Notes: generated by a model not told the origin, from the sequence alone. DNA of 28,607 bases from Symbiodinium natans (GCA_905221605.1 CAJNDS010002336.1:67501-96107), one strand, 5' to 3'; shown: positions 9,822-19,843, counted from the first letter of the stretch. Translations and numbers: made by a program.

Positions 9822-11520
9822 ACTTGGATGGTCGGTGCTGGTTGCATCTAGATAGGCTACAAACTAGTCACATGGAGCCCACTTGCAACTGGAAAGCCAA
9901 CATAGGCTGTCTCCACTTAACCTGCTTAATTTTCGCCGACTTGAGCCACTTAGCGAAGTAGGCATAAATGACATAGCTATCCGGTTTAGCCTAGATATAC
10001 ATATGTCGGCTAAGTGGACTTAGCCGAGTTGCTAACTGAGTTGGCATCTGAGCTAAGTGATCTTAAACAAGAGCACAAAATCCAAAACATCAATGGGGCC
10101 TATGCTGGCAAAACAGTTTCAGGACACTCTCGAAACCCATCTATAAGACATCCCCCCCAAAAAAAACGCCCGGTGCTTGGCCTGCTGGGGGCCGGCTGCG
10201 GCTGCCTCCGCAAGGGATGTATTTCAAGAAAGATGTGTTAGGTCCAGTTTGAGGTTGAAGTGTCAGGCTGGAAATGTTTATGGGGCCCTATATAGAACAG
10301 GTTTTTGCTTGCATGATTTGAGTGAGTTTGAGGCGATATGAGATTTGGATCCTGAGGTGAGGCGGTGCATCCCAATAATCATCTAAAAAAGGGCATGCCT
10401 TCGTAGATCAGGAGCAAAGAGTTTCAGACCTGCAAAAGTAACCAAGCCCAAAACTAAACCGCGAAGTCCTTACTTGAGCCCTAAACCCTTCAGCAGGGGG
10501 CCTCTTTGACACGGAAACTGTCACGCCTTGACAAATCCCTGACACGACCCCTTGAAACCCCAAAAGTTAAGCCGAGAACTCACAGGCAGACCTAGAAAGT
10601 TCGGGTCTCGAGGGTTTGTGGAGTTATACAGGGTTACACTTGTTCTATGGGCATAAGGGTCAGGAGCTATATTGTAGGGTTTATATGGGGGCTTGAGAGC
10701 TCGTCCTACAAGTTGGACTTGTTTTCTTTGCAGGCGCGCAATGTGCACAGGAAGGCTTTGTGCTTGAAAAGAACATAGCTTTAGGCCCACTATATATCTG
10801 AAGGGTGTATATGATGGGTTGTTTTTTGTAAGGGATCAAGCAGCAAAGTGCTGAGGCACGATGTGGATGAACTCTCCGGTCTTCCGAGTGATGCAAGGTC
10901 CACGAATGGAGGATGCCTGAACGAAGGTGCAGTTGTCCTGCGATTTCCTGAACATGTTAGGGGTGGAACATGCGTCGAGCAATGTCACACATGTCAGCAA
11001 GCGACCTTCGAAACAGCAATGGTACAAGATTTCAGCTACGGCCACCGGGTCGGCCAGGAGCACAACGTCGCCTGTTGCAAGCAACCGCCACTTGGTCACT
11101 TCAGCCTTTCCACTCATCGTCAAACCCTCGGCCGAAAAAAGTCCGAAGTAGGCTGCAAAAGCTCTTTGTAGCGACGGGCTGGCTGGTCTGGGCAGTTGCA
11201 ACTGGTTCGGAAAATCCAACCTCAAGCGCTCCAAGGCCTCCATGTGTGTAAGTTGCATTTCTTGGAGCAAAGATTTTTCTGTTCCTTGTCTCGAGTTGCA
11301 CTGCACATTGGCGTAACGTTTTAACTCTTTATGTCGCCGCTCGTGAGTGAGGCAACTTATGAGACAGCCGTGCTGTCGGAGCTGCCCGGCCAGGTGCATG
11401 CTCATGTGCGCTTTCGGTAAAAAAGTCTCGTCCGGATAGACGGCGAGGTACCGATCCAAGTATGCCTTGATCGTAGTTCTCAACTCATCGTGGCCAACGT
11501 TGTCGCACAAAGTCCGTTGT
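9822..11520 (-). repeat. Left arm of inverted repeat
   Basis: Reverse complement of 17183-18881. By eye the arms differ in only a few places: a cluster near 10273-10300 (right 18403-18430), one C/T at about 10161 and one T/G near 10475. The coding part (10836-11520) looks identical to its partner. The inner breakpoint is sharp: ...tccgttgt is shared, then cccc here against aaca in the partner's complement. Confidence 0.92.
10836..11520 (-). pseudogene. 5'-truncated transposase-like copy
   Basis: The frame encodes the last 227 residues of the transposase-like protein found intact in this part at 17183-17867, from RTLCDNVGHDELRT to the C-terminus HIVPQHFAA, with no difference I could see. Upstream of 11520 the frame continues by chance to 11663 in unrelated sequence (LGFRLLWGQ...), so that front part is chimeric. 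Without the N-terminal half it should not encode a working enzyme. The identical coding sequence suggests recent duplication, gene conversion or an assembly effect. Confidence 0.75.
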
Positions 11521-12240
11521 CCCCACAAAAGCCGAAACCCCAAAGAAGCTGAACCCCTGCATTTCCAACCGTGTCCACGGTTGTTGTGCGTGGCCCCAGA
11601 GTCCATGAAATTGGTGGCAAGCACGGCCCCGTTGCTGAAACGTACGCAGTAGATGGTATACATGTATGGTGTGGTTGAAATCTTGGTTTATAGCATTTCT
11701 TCGGAAAGCGCGGGGGCATGCCGAAACACCGACCTGTGTTTAAAGGTCCCATGGTGCAAGTGTAGTGAAATGAATGCTGCTAGCACAGACTCAAACCAAT
11801 AGGTCTGCATCATGGGGCCACGGATGACGTCAGGCTGTCTCACCCGGGCTCTGGCTGCATGCTGGTACAGAAGGGGCTTGGGGGGGGGGGGGGGGGGTTT
11901 TGCAAGGTTCAGAGGTCATGGTTGTTGCTGTGAATGACAAGATTGACCGGATTTCGTGGTGCAGAGGTGTAGATGCAATGTTTCGGTGCCCCGCTTTCGC
12001 TGCAGCCAGACCCGGTGCCACTCGAGAGCTTTGTGATCGGAAAACACAAAGCAGGGTTGGAGCCCAGTGAGTGCATTTGTGTCGGTCTAATCTGAAACAC
12101 TCCGCAAAATAGGAAGGGGTCAAAGAATTATTTAGCAGGCGAAGGCATTTTCCAAGCTACGGGCGCTGTTTGGGCAACTTTTGGCGAGAAATCTACGAAA
12201 AAAAATTTGCGAGAGTTTCCCCTGGGCGGAGACCCAAAAT
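11521..12240. other. Loop of inverted repeat, no recognisable gene
   Basis: This begins at the inner breakpoint of the left arm. It contains a G18 run at about 11880-11897 and short frames with no family resemblance. Nothing here can be called. Confidence 0.4.
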
Positions 12241-12254
12241 GGAAGGGGCAATAA

Positions 12255-12440
12255 GCAGCCACTTTATGGATACATAAACTGGCCCATGGAAAGTTTATGG
12301 AAACATAAAGTGGGGCCTCGACAGTTTATGCAAACATAAAGTTTTCGATTTCAGAAATGAGAAACAACTTGGAAAAAAAAACTATAGGAAAACTTCTGGA
12401 AACATAAAGTGTCGACCCTCTTTTTTATGGAAACAAAACC
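12255..12440. repeat. Repeated hairpin motif TTTATGGAAACATAAA
   Basis: The imperfect palindrome TTTATG-GAAA-CATAAA (six paired bases, four-base loop, extended by act...agt in some copies) recurs about five times: near 12263, 12291, 12327, 12390 (half) and 12425 (half), with gatac, gaaac and gcaac loops. Spacing is irregular, 30-60 bp. Confidence 0.65.
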
Positions 12441-12952
12441 GTGCCTTTTTGATTGGCCTCTTGGATGGGTTGGGTACTTGTGTGACCCATTTTGCTTCGC
12501 GACTGGAAGGGGTGTCCGCACAGTGACAGGAGGACCGTTTTGCTGGCGAATGTCAGGCTGGGCTGGGTGATTGCTTCACGACATCTCAGAAGCCTTTGGT
12601 CCACTGTGGCCTGGAGGAGCATGTTGAGGTTCACTGCAGTTCTGCACGTTTTTCTACCTTAAGGAAGCCCCAAGTCCAGAAAAAAAACAAAAAACACGTA
12701 GACGTCGGTCTTCCAAGATTGTGGGAAATGTGTGGTCAGCCCCTTCAGATCAGCTGTGGTGCTTGGTGCCTGCTGTCTGCTTGTAGGAATGCCAGCGTTC
12801 ATTTGCATGTATAGGCATGCATCAAGAAGACACTGTCAGCCGCATGCAGATTGTTTTGCTGGCAGTGAAAGCAGGGCTGTGCTCGCTTTGCGCTCGCAGG
12901 GCTTTGCTCGCGAGATTGTGCCAGAAAGAGAACCCCTCCGGTGATAGTCAGC
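12441..12952. other. No recognisable gene
   Basis: This is the spacer upstream of the plus-strand ORF at 12953. Short frames on both strands lack any recognisable feature. No clear promoter can be identified, and dinoflagellate core promoters are poorly marked in any case. Confidence 0.35.
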
Positions 12953-14330
12953 ATGGGTGACCAATTGGTGCTGATGATGAGGCAGCTGTCTACCTTCCTG
13001 GTCCAGCAACGTGGGGTCGTGGATGAGGGCACCTGGCTTGGCATGCTCAAGTCGCACAAGGAGACGTGCAGCAATGCCATCACGAAGATAGCTGGGCTTA
13101 CTCCGGCTGCTGCCACGGAAGTGAGTGCTGCTATCTCGGCCGGGCCATGGAGTGTAGAGCAAAAAGCGGAGGATCAGCTGAGCAGCCCGACGAAAGGGGC
13201 TGCGAGGCCCCAACAGGGCTGTGCCAAGTTCGGGGCTTTCCTCTCCCGACAGGATCGAGAGGTGTTGAGGGACCCCACAAAGAGCGAGGCACAGAAACTG
13301 GAGCAACTCGCGACCCGTTGTCTCAAGATTGGCCTGGTCTTGCCAACAGAGTCGGCCAAAGGGGGGATTCTTTGCTGCGGTGTCGCAGCAGGGCTGGTGC
13401 TTGAGACACCCCAAGCCTTTTACGAGGCTCTGGGCAGTTTCAAGAAGATACTGAAGAGGAGAGGGCAGCAGATGCCCAGGACGATTCACCTGACCATGTA
13501 TCCAGACAGTCCTGAGCTCCTGCCAGAAGACCTGAAGAGCTCGTACGCGCATGACCCGGCCGAGCCCCTGACCACGGATGACATGCTCTCGGTGAAGAGC
13601 ATCCAGACTTTGAGGGGCAACGCCAAGGCCTTGGTCGCTTCCAAAGGCAGCCAAGCTTCGGGATCAAGGGCAATGGTGCCGGCCACCTCCTCCAACCCCT
13701 TGAGTGGCCTGACCACGGGAGGCGATCCAATGACCATGCTGTGTTCTGGCCTCATGAACATGTTCCAGAGCCACTTCTTGGCACAGAACGAGGGAGCCGC
13801 GCCGAATCTCCACATCTTCACTCCCCACAAACAGCAGAAACAAAAGGCCCTCATGCCGGCGATTCCCAGCACTAGCCCTGCTCCTGCCGAAGCCAACCCT
13901 GCTCGCCCCGGCAGGCACTGGCCCGGTGGAATCGTTGGTCCAGATGCACCCCACAGAAGCCCTTGCCATGGAAGGGGAGCCTTCCATTGAGGATCAGCTG
14001 GGACGGCATGACTCTGGAAAGCCCAGCAAGAAACCCGCCGCCAAGACCGTCATGAAGAAGCCCGGTGCCAACAAGAAGCCCACACACAAGCCCGAGGACA
14101 AGGTGAAGGCCAAGGCCACTCCCAAACCCAAGACAAGCCCCAAAGCCAAAGCTTCCATCAACCCCATCGTCAAGAAGATCACGAAGAAGTCCGGCTGGCT
14201 CGTGGAGTATCGTCGCAAGAGCACATGTGGCAGCCTCTATGGCAAATGGGTGAGTCCGACCGGCGAGATCTACAGCTCTGGAGTGCAGGCAGCCCAGTAC
14301 GGGTACGACCCTAACGAAGAAGACAAGTGA
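12953..14330 (+). pseudogene. Frameshifted transposon-associated ORF with Lys-rich tail
   Basis: A first frame runs from ATG 12953 (MGDQLVLMMRQLSTFL) to a stop at 13990. A second frame, +1 relative to it, takes over between about 13880 and 13925 and runs to TGA at 14330, so the ancestral product was about 455 residues. The tail holds a Pro/Lys-rich basic segment (KKPAAKTVMKKPGANKKP) and ends GWLVEYRRKSTCGSLYGKW-VSPTGEIYSSGVQAAQYGY. This recalls methyl-CpG-binding/TAM-type domains (GW...R...G..Y.YYSPTG...RS...) and would suit DNA binding, but the resemblance is weak. ORFs of this style are common in dinoflagellate genomes. It points the same way as the transposase-like gene 1.5 kb downstream and may belong to the same element. 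A single-base indel or sequencing error explains the break. Confidence 0.6.
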
Positions 14331-14793
14331 GCGGGATGATGGCGTAGAGCATGCAGAAAGTCTTTCTGCAGGTTTTGTGCGTCTTGAGAAGAAACCGCCA
14401 GTTTGCATATTGGCACCAGACTGCTGTCACATTTCGCTTTGCGACCATGCCGGAACCCCAATCCCGCTGCAGGCTCTGCGCGCGCACATCTTCGATCGAT
14501 ACCAGGCCTCCCTGCTTGGTGTGTTTCGGGGTGGCCCTTCTTCAGACTTACGAGTATTGGGAGTGTACGTATGTGCTTGTGGAAAATCGGGGGTTGCAAC
14601 GGAGACAGAGGATGCAGATTGGGTTGATAAGAATGCCCTGTGTGTATATGATCGTCCAGATGGACACTGAACACCCGAGCAAGCATGAGACCTTCCTGTC
14701 CACATTCTCTCTTCTGGACAGCGTGTGAGAACCTGGGAGGAACACGAGGCCATGAACAGCCGGCCATTCTGGAGTCGCTCCAGGAGGCACTCA
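14331..14793. other. No recognisable gene
   Basis: Spacer between the frameshifted ORF and the telomere-like repeat. Several short overlapping frames are present on both strands, none with family resemblance. Confidence 0.35.
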
Positions 14794-14914
14794 AGGGTTT
14801 AGGGTTTAGGGTTTAGGGTTTATGTTTAGGGTTTAGGGTTTAGGGTTTAGGGTTTAGGGTTTAGGGTTTAGGGTTTAGGGTTTAGGGTTTAGGGTTTAGG
14901 GTTTAGGGTTTAGG
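14794..14914 (+). repeat. Interstitial telomere repeat (TTTAGGG)n
   Basis: About 17 head-to-tail copies of TTTAGGG, with one variant copy (ttatg, near 14820). This is the Arabidopsis-type telomere sequence, also used by dinoflagellates. With TTTAGGG reading on the plus strand, the G-rich strand runs toward higher coordinates. It sits inside the loop of the inverted repeat and abuts a satellite. Confidence 0.95.
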
Positions 14915-14924
14915 CGATAACCCG

Positions 14925-15400
14925 CGAAGCACAAGGGCCCTCACTGCTCTCTTGGGACATGAGAGGCCCTTCACTGCTCTTGGGGCCCCGGAAGCATGAG
15001 GGATTAGAGGCCCTTCACTGGGACCCCGGAAACATGAGGGATTAGAGGCCCTTCACTGCTCTCTTGGGACCCCCGGAAGCACGAGGGATTAGAGGCCCTT
15101 CACTGCTCTCTTGGGACCCGGAAGCATGAGGGATTAGAGGCCCTTCACTGTTCTCTTGCGACCCCCGGAAGCATGAGGGATTAGAGGCCCTTCACTTCTC
15201 TTGGGACCCCCGGAAGCATGAGGGATTAGAGGCCCTTCACTGCTCTCTTGGGACCGCCGGGAGCATGAGGGATTAGAGGCCCTTCACTGCTCTTTGGTAA
15301 CCCCCTGAAGCATGAGGGATTAGAGGCCCTTCACTGCTCTCTTGGGACCCCCGGAAGCATGAGGATTAGAGGCCCCTCACTGCCCTCTCAGACCCTCCCA
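14925..15400. repeat. 47-bp satellite next to telomere repeat
   Basis: About ten copies of a unit made of ggaagcatgagggattagag and gcccttcactgctctcttgg plus gaccccc. Most copies are 46-48 bp; one near 15020 lacks the ctctctt part, and the first two copies are truncated. The array starts within about 15 bases of the TTTAGGG tract, the order expected of subtelomeric DNA. Confidence 0.9.
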
Positions 15401-15855
15401 CCCTGGGAGTCCTGAATTGTCTTGTAGCATTTTGGAAGAAGGTCCCAAAGTCCTTGGGTGGTCTATATAGAGCTTCTTCATGCTTTCTGATCTTGTTTCG
15501 CTTTGGGTCACTATGAAGGGTTTTGAGTATAGGGTTGGAGAGGTTTTTGGTTTCGAAATAGGCTTTTGATATCGGGTTTCAGACATGCCCGACATGATTG
15601 CATCCGTTGTTGACAGAGCGTCTGCAAACAGTGCAGAGTTACATGCATTCGCCCCCTGCAAGCTATAGGACTATAGTGCGCAGGCTTTGTCAAGAGGTAT
15701 GTACTGTGCACAGGAAGCGGAACTGTAGAGATCCTGAGCCCCCCCAAAGCAACCATGTTGTGCTCTAGAGTTTCCAGATATCCGACTTGCAGGGCACGAG
15801 GCTCGCAAGTTGTGGAGCAGGGCCGCGCTCGCTCCTGCAGAGGGTGTGTTTTGAG
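15401..15855. other. Leader region upstream of transposase-like ORF
   Basis: Between the satellite and the first in-frame ATG of the downstream ORF. The plus frame is open from 15787 but without an ATG until 15856. No regulatory site can be identified with confidence. Confidence 0.35.
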
Positions 15856-17867
15856 ATGCCCTTGGACCTGAGCAAGCTGGGTAGGAAGAGCTTTGTTTCT
15901 CAACAAGGCTTGGCTGAAGTTCTGCAAGCTGTGGCAGAAGCTGGTGAGCTGCCGCCTGGTACTTCCAGAAGTGCTGTGAAGCGATCTCGGCAAAAGGCTA
16001 TCGCAGCAGATACTCCATTCGGAAGCACGCTGAAGCACTGGACCTTGAAAAACGTCCACGGCGGGGAAACCACAGTGCACTACTTGGACCCAGCTGCCTG
16101 TCTCTGGTATAGTGTCCAGACGTGTCAGTTGTTCCAAGAGTTTTTCGCCCAGGTGGCAATTCAGAAGCCGAGCAGCCCCACGAACAGATGGTCTATAATT
16201 TTGTACGAGGACGAGGTTGCCCCAGGCAACCAACTCAAACCAACCAATTCCAGGCGACTCCAAACCTTTTATTGGAGTTTTAAAGAATTTGGCAGCAGCT
16301 TAACCAACGAAGATGCGTGGCTGGTGCTGAGTACAGTCCGCACGAGCACTGTAAATGAGTTGGTGGATGGGTTGACACAGGTTGCCAAGCACGCGATGTT
16401 GAGCTTCAACCAGTTGGGTCGCAGCTTCATGCATGGTCTCCACATTCCCTGCCGGGGTCGCCCAAGCTTGGTCTTGTGTGCTGAGCTCCAGATCCTGGTT
16501 GCTGACGAGTCGGCTCTCAAGCATCTGCTTGAATTCAAGGGCGCGTCGGGCAAAATGCCCTGTTTTTTTGCAGGAATACGATCAACGCACGGTACGCTCC
16601 GGCCGAGCTCGACCCCAGCATGGTGCTTCATACATGTACGGACGACGCTCGCTTCAAGTTGCATTCCCTGAACTCTCTGCAGGCCGCCCTTGCTTACCTC
16701 GCAGAGAACGAAGACCAAGTGACGCAGCAGGCTTTTGCAAAGATGCAGACAAACCTGGGATTCAACCTCTGCAAGGAGGGGGTCCTCCGATGCAATGATG
16801 TCTTGACGCAGTTCGATCCGACTCGGGGGACTATGTTCGATTGGGCCCACATTTTCCTTGTATCCGGGCTGTGGCATTTCGAGGTCAATTTGCTCCTGGT
16901 CAGGTTGAGCCGTGCAAACGTCAAACAGCAACAGATCCACGAAGCCTTCCAAGAATACCATTTGCCGTCCTTTATAGCAGGGAAAGGTTGCGACATCAAA
17001 AAGGTTTTCCAGAAGAAGAAAACAAGTGATGCCGACTTCAAGTCCTCAGCGACCGAAGCTCTCGCAGCCTATCCGATTCTCAGAGACATCTTGCACAACA
17101 TCAGGCAAGCCACCGTGCTGCCAGCGGAGGCTGCAGAGGCTATCAGTTGTTATATGTTGCACTGCAAGTGCTTGGATTTGTTACAACGGACTTTGTGCGA
17201 CAACGTTGGCCACGATGAGTTGAGAACTACGATCAAGGCATACTTGGATCGGTACCTCGCCGTCTATCCGGACGAGACTTTTTTACCGAAAGCGCACATG
17301 AGCATGCACCTGGCCGGGCAGCTCCGACAGCACGGCTGTCTCATAAGTTGCCTCACTCACGAGCGGCGACATAAAGAGTTGAAACGTTACGCCAATGTGC
17401 AGTGCAACTCGAGACAAGGAACAGAAAAATCTTTGCTCCAAGAAATGCAACTTACACACATGGAGGCCTTGGAGCGCTTGAGGTTGGATTTTCCGAACCA
17501 GTTGCAACTGCCCAGACCAGCCAGCCCGTCGCTACAAAGAGCTTTTGCAGCCTACTTCGGACTTTTTTCGGCCGAGGGTTTGACGATGAGTGGAAAGGCT
17601 GAAGTGACCAAGTGGCGGTTGCTTGCAACAGGCGACGTTGTGCTCCTGGCCGACCCGGTGGCCGTAGCTGAAATCTTGTACCATTGCTGTTTCGAAGGTC
17701 GCTTGCTGACATGTGTGACATTGCTCGACGCATGTTCCACCCCTAACATGTTCAGGAAATCGCAGGACAACTGCACCTTCGTTCAGGCATCCTCCATTCG
17801 TGGACCTTGCATCACTCGGAAGACCGGAGAGTTCATCCACATCGTGCCTCAGCACTTTGCTGCTTGA
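15856..17867 (+). pseudogene. Transposase-like gene broken by a one-base frameshift
   Basis: From ATG 15856 (MPLDLSKLGRKSFVSQQGLA) the frame runs with family-like blocks: ILYEDEVAPGNQLKPTNSRR, FYWSFKEFGSSL and FKGASGKMPCFF. The frame shifts at a T7 run (16563-16569), and the rest continues in the next frame as RNTINARYAPAELDPS... to the stop at 17867. With one more T the block would read CFFC, the CxxC-like spot usual in this family. The total would be about 670 residues. The C-terminal half has PKAHMSMHLAGQL...LTHERRHKELKRYAN, resembling the KHH...H(Y/L)...E.KH block of CACTA/Tnp2-type transposases. I recognise the pattern as abundant in dinoflagellate genomes; the superfamily assignment is inference. 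A genuine intron is less likely. Confidence 0.7.
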
Positions 17868-18881
17868 TCCCTTACAAAAAACAACCCATCATATACACCC
17901 TTCAGATATATAGTGGGCCTAAAGCTATGTTCTTTTCAAGCACAAAGCCTTCCTGTGCACATTGCGCGCCTGCAAAGAAAACAAGTCCAACTTGTAGGAC
18001 GAGCTCTCAAGCCCCCATATAAACCCTACAATATAGCTCCTGACCCTTATGCCCATAGAACAAGTGTAACCCTGTATAACTCCACAAACCCTCGAGACCC
18101 GAACTTTCTAGGTCTGCCTGTGAGTTCTCGGCTTAACTTTTGGGGTTTCAAGGGGTCGTGTCAGGGATTTGTCAAGGCGTGACAGTTTCCGTGTCAAAGA
18201 GGCCCCCTGCTGAAGGGTTTAGGGCTCAAGTCAGGACTTCGCGGTTTAGTTTTGGGCTTGGTTACTTTTGCAGGTCTGAAACTCTTTGCTCCTGATCTAC
18301 GAAGGCATGCCCTTTTTTAGATGATTATTGGGATGCACCGCCTCACCTCAGGATCCAAATCTCATATCGCCTCAAACTCACTCAAATCATGCAAGCAAAA
18401 ACCTGACCTTTTTTCGGGCCCCATAATTATTCCAGCCTGACACTTCAACCTCAAACTGGACCTAACACATCTTTCTTGAAATACATCCCTTGCGGAGGCA
18501 GCCGCAGCCGGCCCCCAGCAGGCCAAGCACCGGACGTTTTTTTTGGGGGGGATGTCTTATAGATGGGTTTCGAGAGTGTCCTGAAACTGTTTTGCCAGCA
18601 TAGGCCCCATTGATGTTTTGGATTTTGTGCTCTTGTTTAAGATCACTTAGCTCAGATGCCAACTCAGTTAGCAACTCGGCTAAGTCCACTTAGCCGACAT
18701 ATGTATATCTAGGCTAAACCGGATAGCTATGTCATTTATGCCTACTTCGCTAAGTGGCTCAAGTCGGCGAAAATTAAGCAGGTTAAGTGGAGACAGCCTA
18801 TGTTGGCTTTCCAGTTGCAAGTGGGCTCCATGTGACTAGTTTGTAGCCTATCTAGATGCAACCAGCACCGACCATCCAAGT
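17183..18881 (+). repeat. Right arm of inverted repeat
   Basis: Reverse complement of 9822-11520. It contains codons for the last 227 residues of the transposase-like gene (to 17867) and about 1.0 kb of 3' flank, whose outer 200 bases hold gctaagt/acttagc motifs. Its outer edge (accatccaagt at 18871-18881) coincides with the start of a GC-rich tandem repeat. Confidence 0.92.
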
Positions 18882-19262
18882 ACTGGGAGACAGCGCCGGA
18901 GGGGCGCGAGAGCGAGCTGCGGCACGTGCGACGGCGCGGGACGCTGATGAGGAGTTTCGTGGAAGTATATAGTACTGGGAGGACAAAGCCGGAGGGGTGC
19001 AAGAGCGGACTGCGGCACGTGCGACGGCGCGTACGGTGGCGCGGGGACGCTGCGGGGATTTTCGTTGCATTGTAACGAAGGAAGTACTGGGCGGACAGAG
19101 CCGGAGGGGCGCGAGAGCGAACTGCGGCACGTGCGACGGCGCGTACGGCGGCGCGGGACGCGGAGGGATTTTCGTTGACTTGTGGTACAAGTGTAGTTCT
19201 GGGAGGACAGAGCGGGGCGCGAGAGCCGGAGGGGTGCAGAGCGGACTGCGGCGCGTGCGGGG
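18880..19262. repeat. GC-rich tandem repeat, about 92-112 bp unit
   Basis: Four units begin g(t)actgggaggacagagccg at 18880, 18972, 19084 and 19196, followed by gaggggcgcgagagcgaact, gcggcacgtgcgacggcg and ggattttcgttg. Spacing is 92, 112 and 112 bp, and the last unit is rearranged. Open minus-strand frames of about 150-207 codons here (Arg/Ala/Pro/Ser-rich) are repeat artefacts. Confidence 0.85.
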
Positions 19263-19834
19263 ATCCAAGATGATGAGTTCTGACCGGGTACAACCAAAGC
19301 CAACACGCAGTCTCAATCGATACGCTTCCGACAGACACGCCGTAACATGAGGTTTTTCGCTTCAATTAGTCAACTACCCTGCGTCGCCTTACTACCTTCT
19401 TAGACTGTCTATAAAATGTGCATATGGCATACGGAATGGATGTTAAAGTGGGGGTTTCACTCCGGCACTGTTGTCATGCGGATTGTTTTTGGGTTCCTGG
19501 CTTGACCTTGTTTTCCTCACAACCCGACTACAGCCGCTACGGTGACGGTCAGATGTCAGAGGCTCGAAACAGACGCAAGTTTCAGGTTAGAGGCCCAGCG
19601 AACAGAAGCAGCTTATTGGGCAGAATACCGCAGCCGCACGATTTCTTCCAGAAAAGTGCAGTAAAGAGCAAAAGTGCTGAAAGAACCAGAGTTTTGGGCA
19701 TGTTACGGCATGATACGGCATGTTCGCTAAAACTAGGACGCTTGCAACAGCAAAGGTGGGCCCAGGGCACAAAGTTGAAGCAATAGGCTAGTTGGAGGGT
19801 TCGTCCTGAGAGGTGGATTATTGCAAGCACTTGC
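19263..19834. other. Donor-side part of the large intron, no gene seen
   Basis: Unique-looking sequence between the GC-rich repeat and the exon carrying motif V. Frames at 19418-19836 on both strands have no recognisable features. Confidence 0.4.
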
Positions 19835-19843
19835 ATTGCAAGC

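Larger units (their letters stand above)
9822..18881. mobile_element. Composite transposon structure with 1.7 kb inverted arms
   Basis: The two arms map onto each other with a constant coordinate sum (28703) at both ends, so they have equal length (1699 bp) around a 5662-bp centre. The right arm is the 3' half and terminal flank of a plus-strand transposase-like gene. The left arm is the same segment in reverse, joined at 11520/11521 to unrelated DNA. I see no matching target duplication at the outer edges. Two readings are possible: a truncated second copy in opposite orientation, or an element generated by an inverted duplication. The arms' outer zone carries short gctaagt/acttagc motifs in both orientations (for example 9947, 10009, 10018, 10052), like the subterminal repeats of CACTA-type DNA transposons. 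That link is inference. Confidence 0.55.
8204..19843 (-). other. 11.6 kb intron filled with mobile and repeated DNA
   Basis: This lies between SecA motif V (exon ending near 19844) and motif VI (exon from 8203). Candidate donors are ctgggg|GCTTGC (19843) and tgcaat|GCAAGTGC (19834), the latter close to a classic GC donor. Both leave phase 1, which fits the phase-1 entry at 8203. The interval contains a 1.7 kb inverted repeat, transposase-like ORFs, interstitial telomere repeat and satellites. Nothing in it reads as a continuation of the host gene. Confidence 0.65.

Noticed and set aside
10014-10241. 75-codon frame present in both arms (10014-10241 plus, 18462-18689 minus)
   Set aside because: It sits in the terminal flank of the element and is preserved only because the arms are near-identical. 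No family resemblance.
11101-11301. Frames antisense to the transposase-like gene, repeated at 17402-17602
   Set aside because: Shadows of the coding strand, duplicated by the inverted repeat.
14914-15400. Satellite considered as a CRISPR array
   Set aside because: Units are near-identical throughout with no unique spacers. It is a eukaryotic tandem satellite.
18742-19365. Minus-strand frames of 152-207 codons, Arg/Ala/Pro/Ser-rich
   Set aside because: They lie on the 112-bp GC-rich tandem repeat and the non-coding end of the right arm. Three overlapping frames are equally open.
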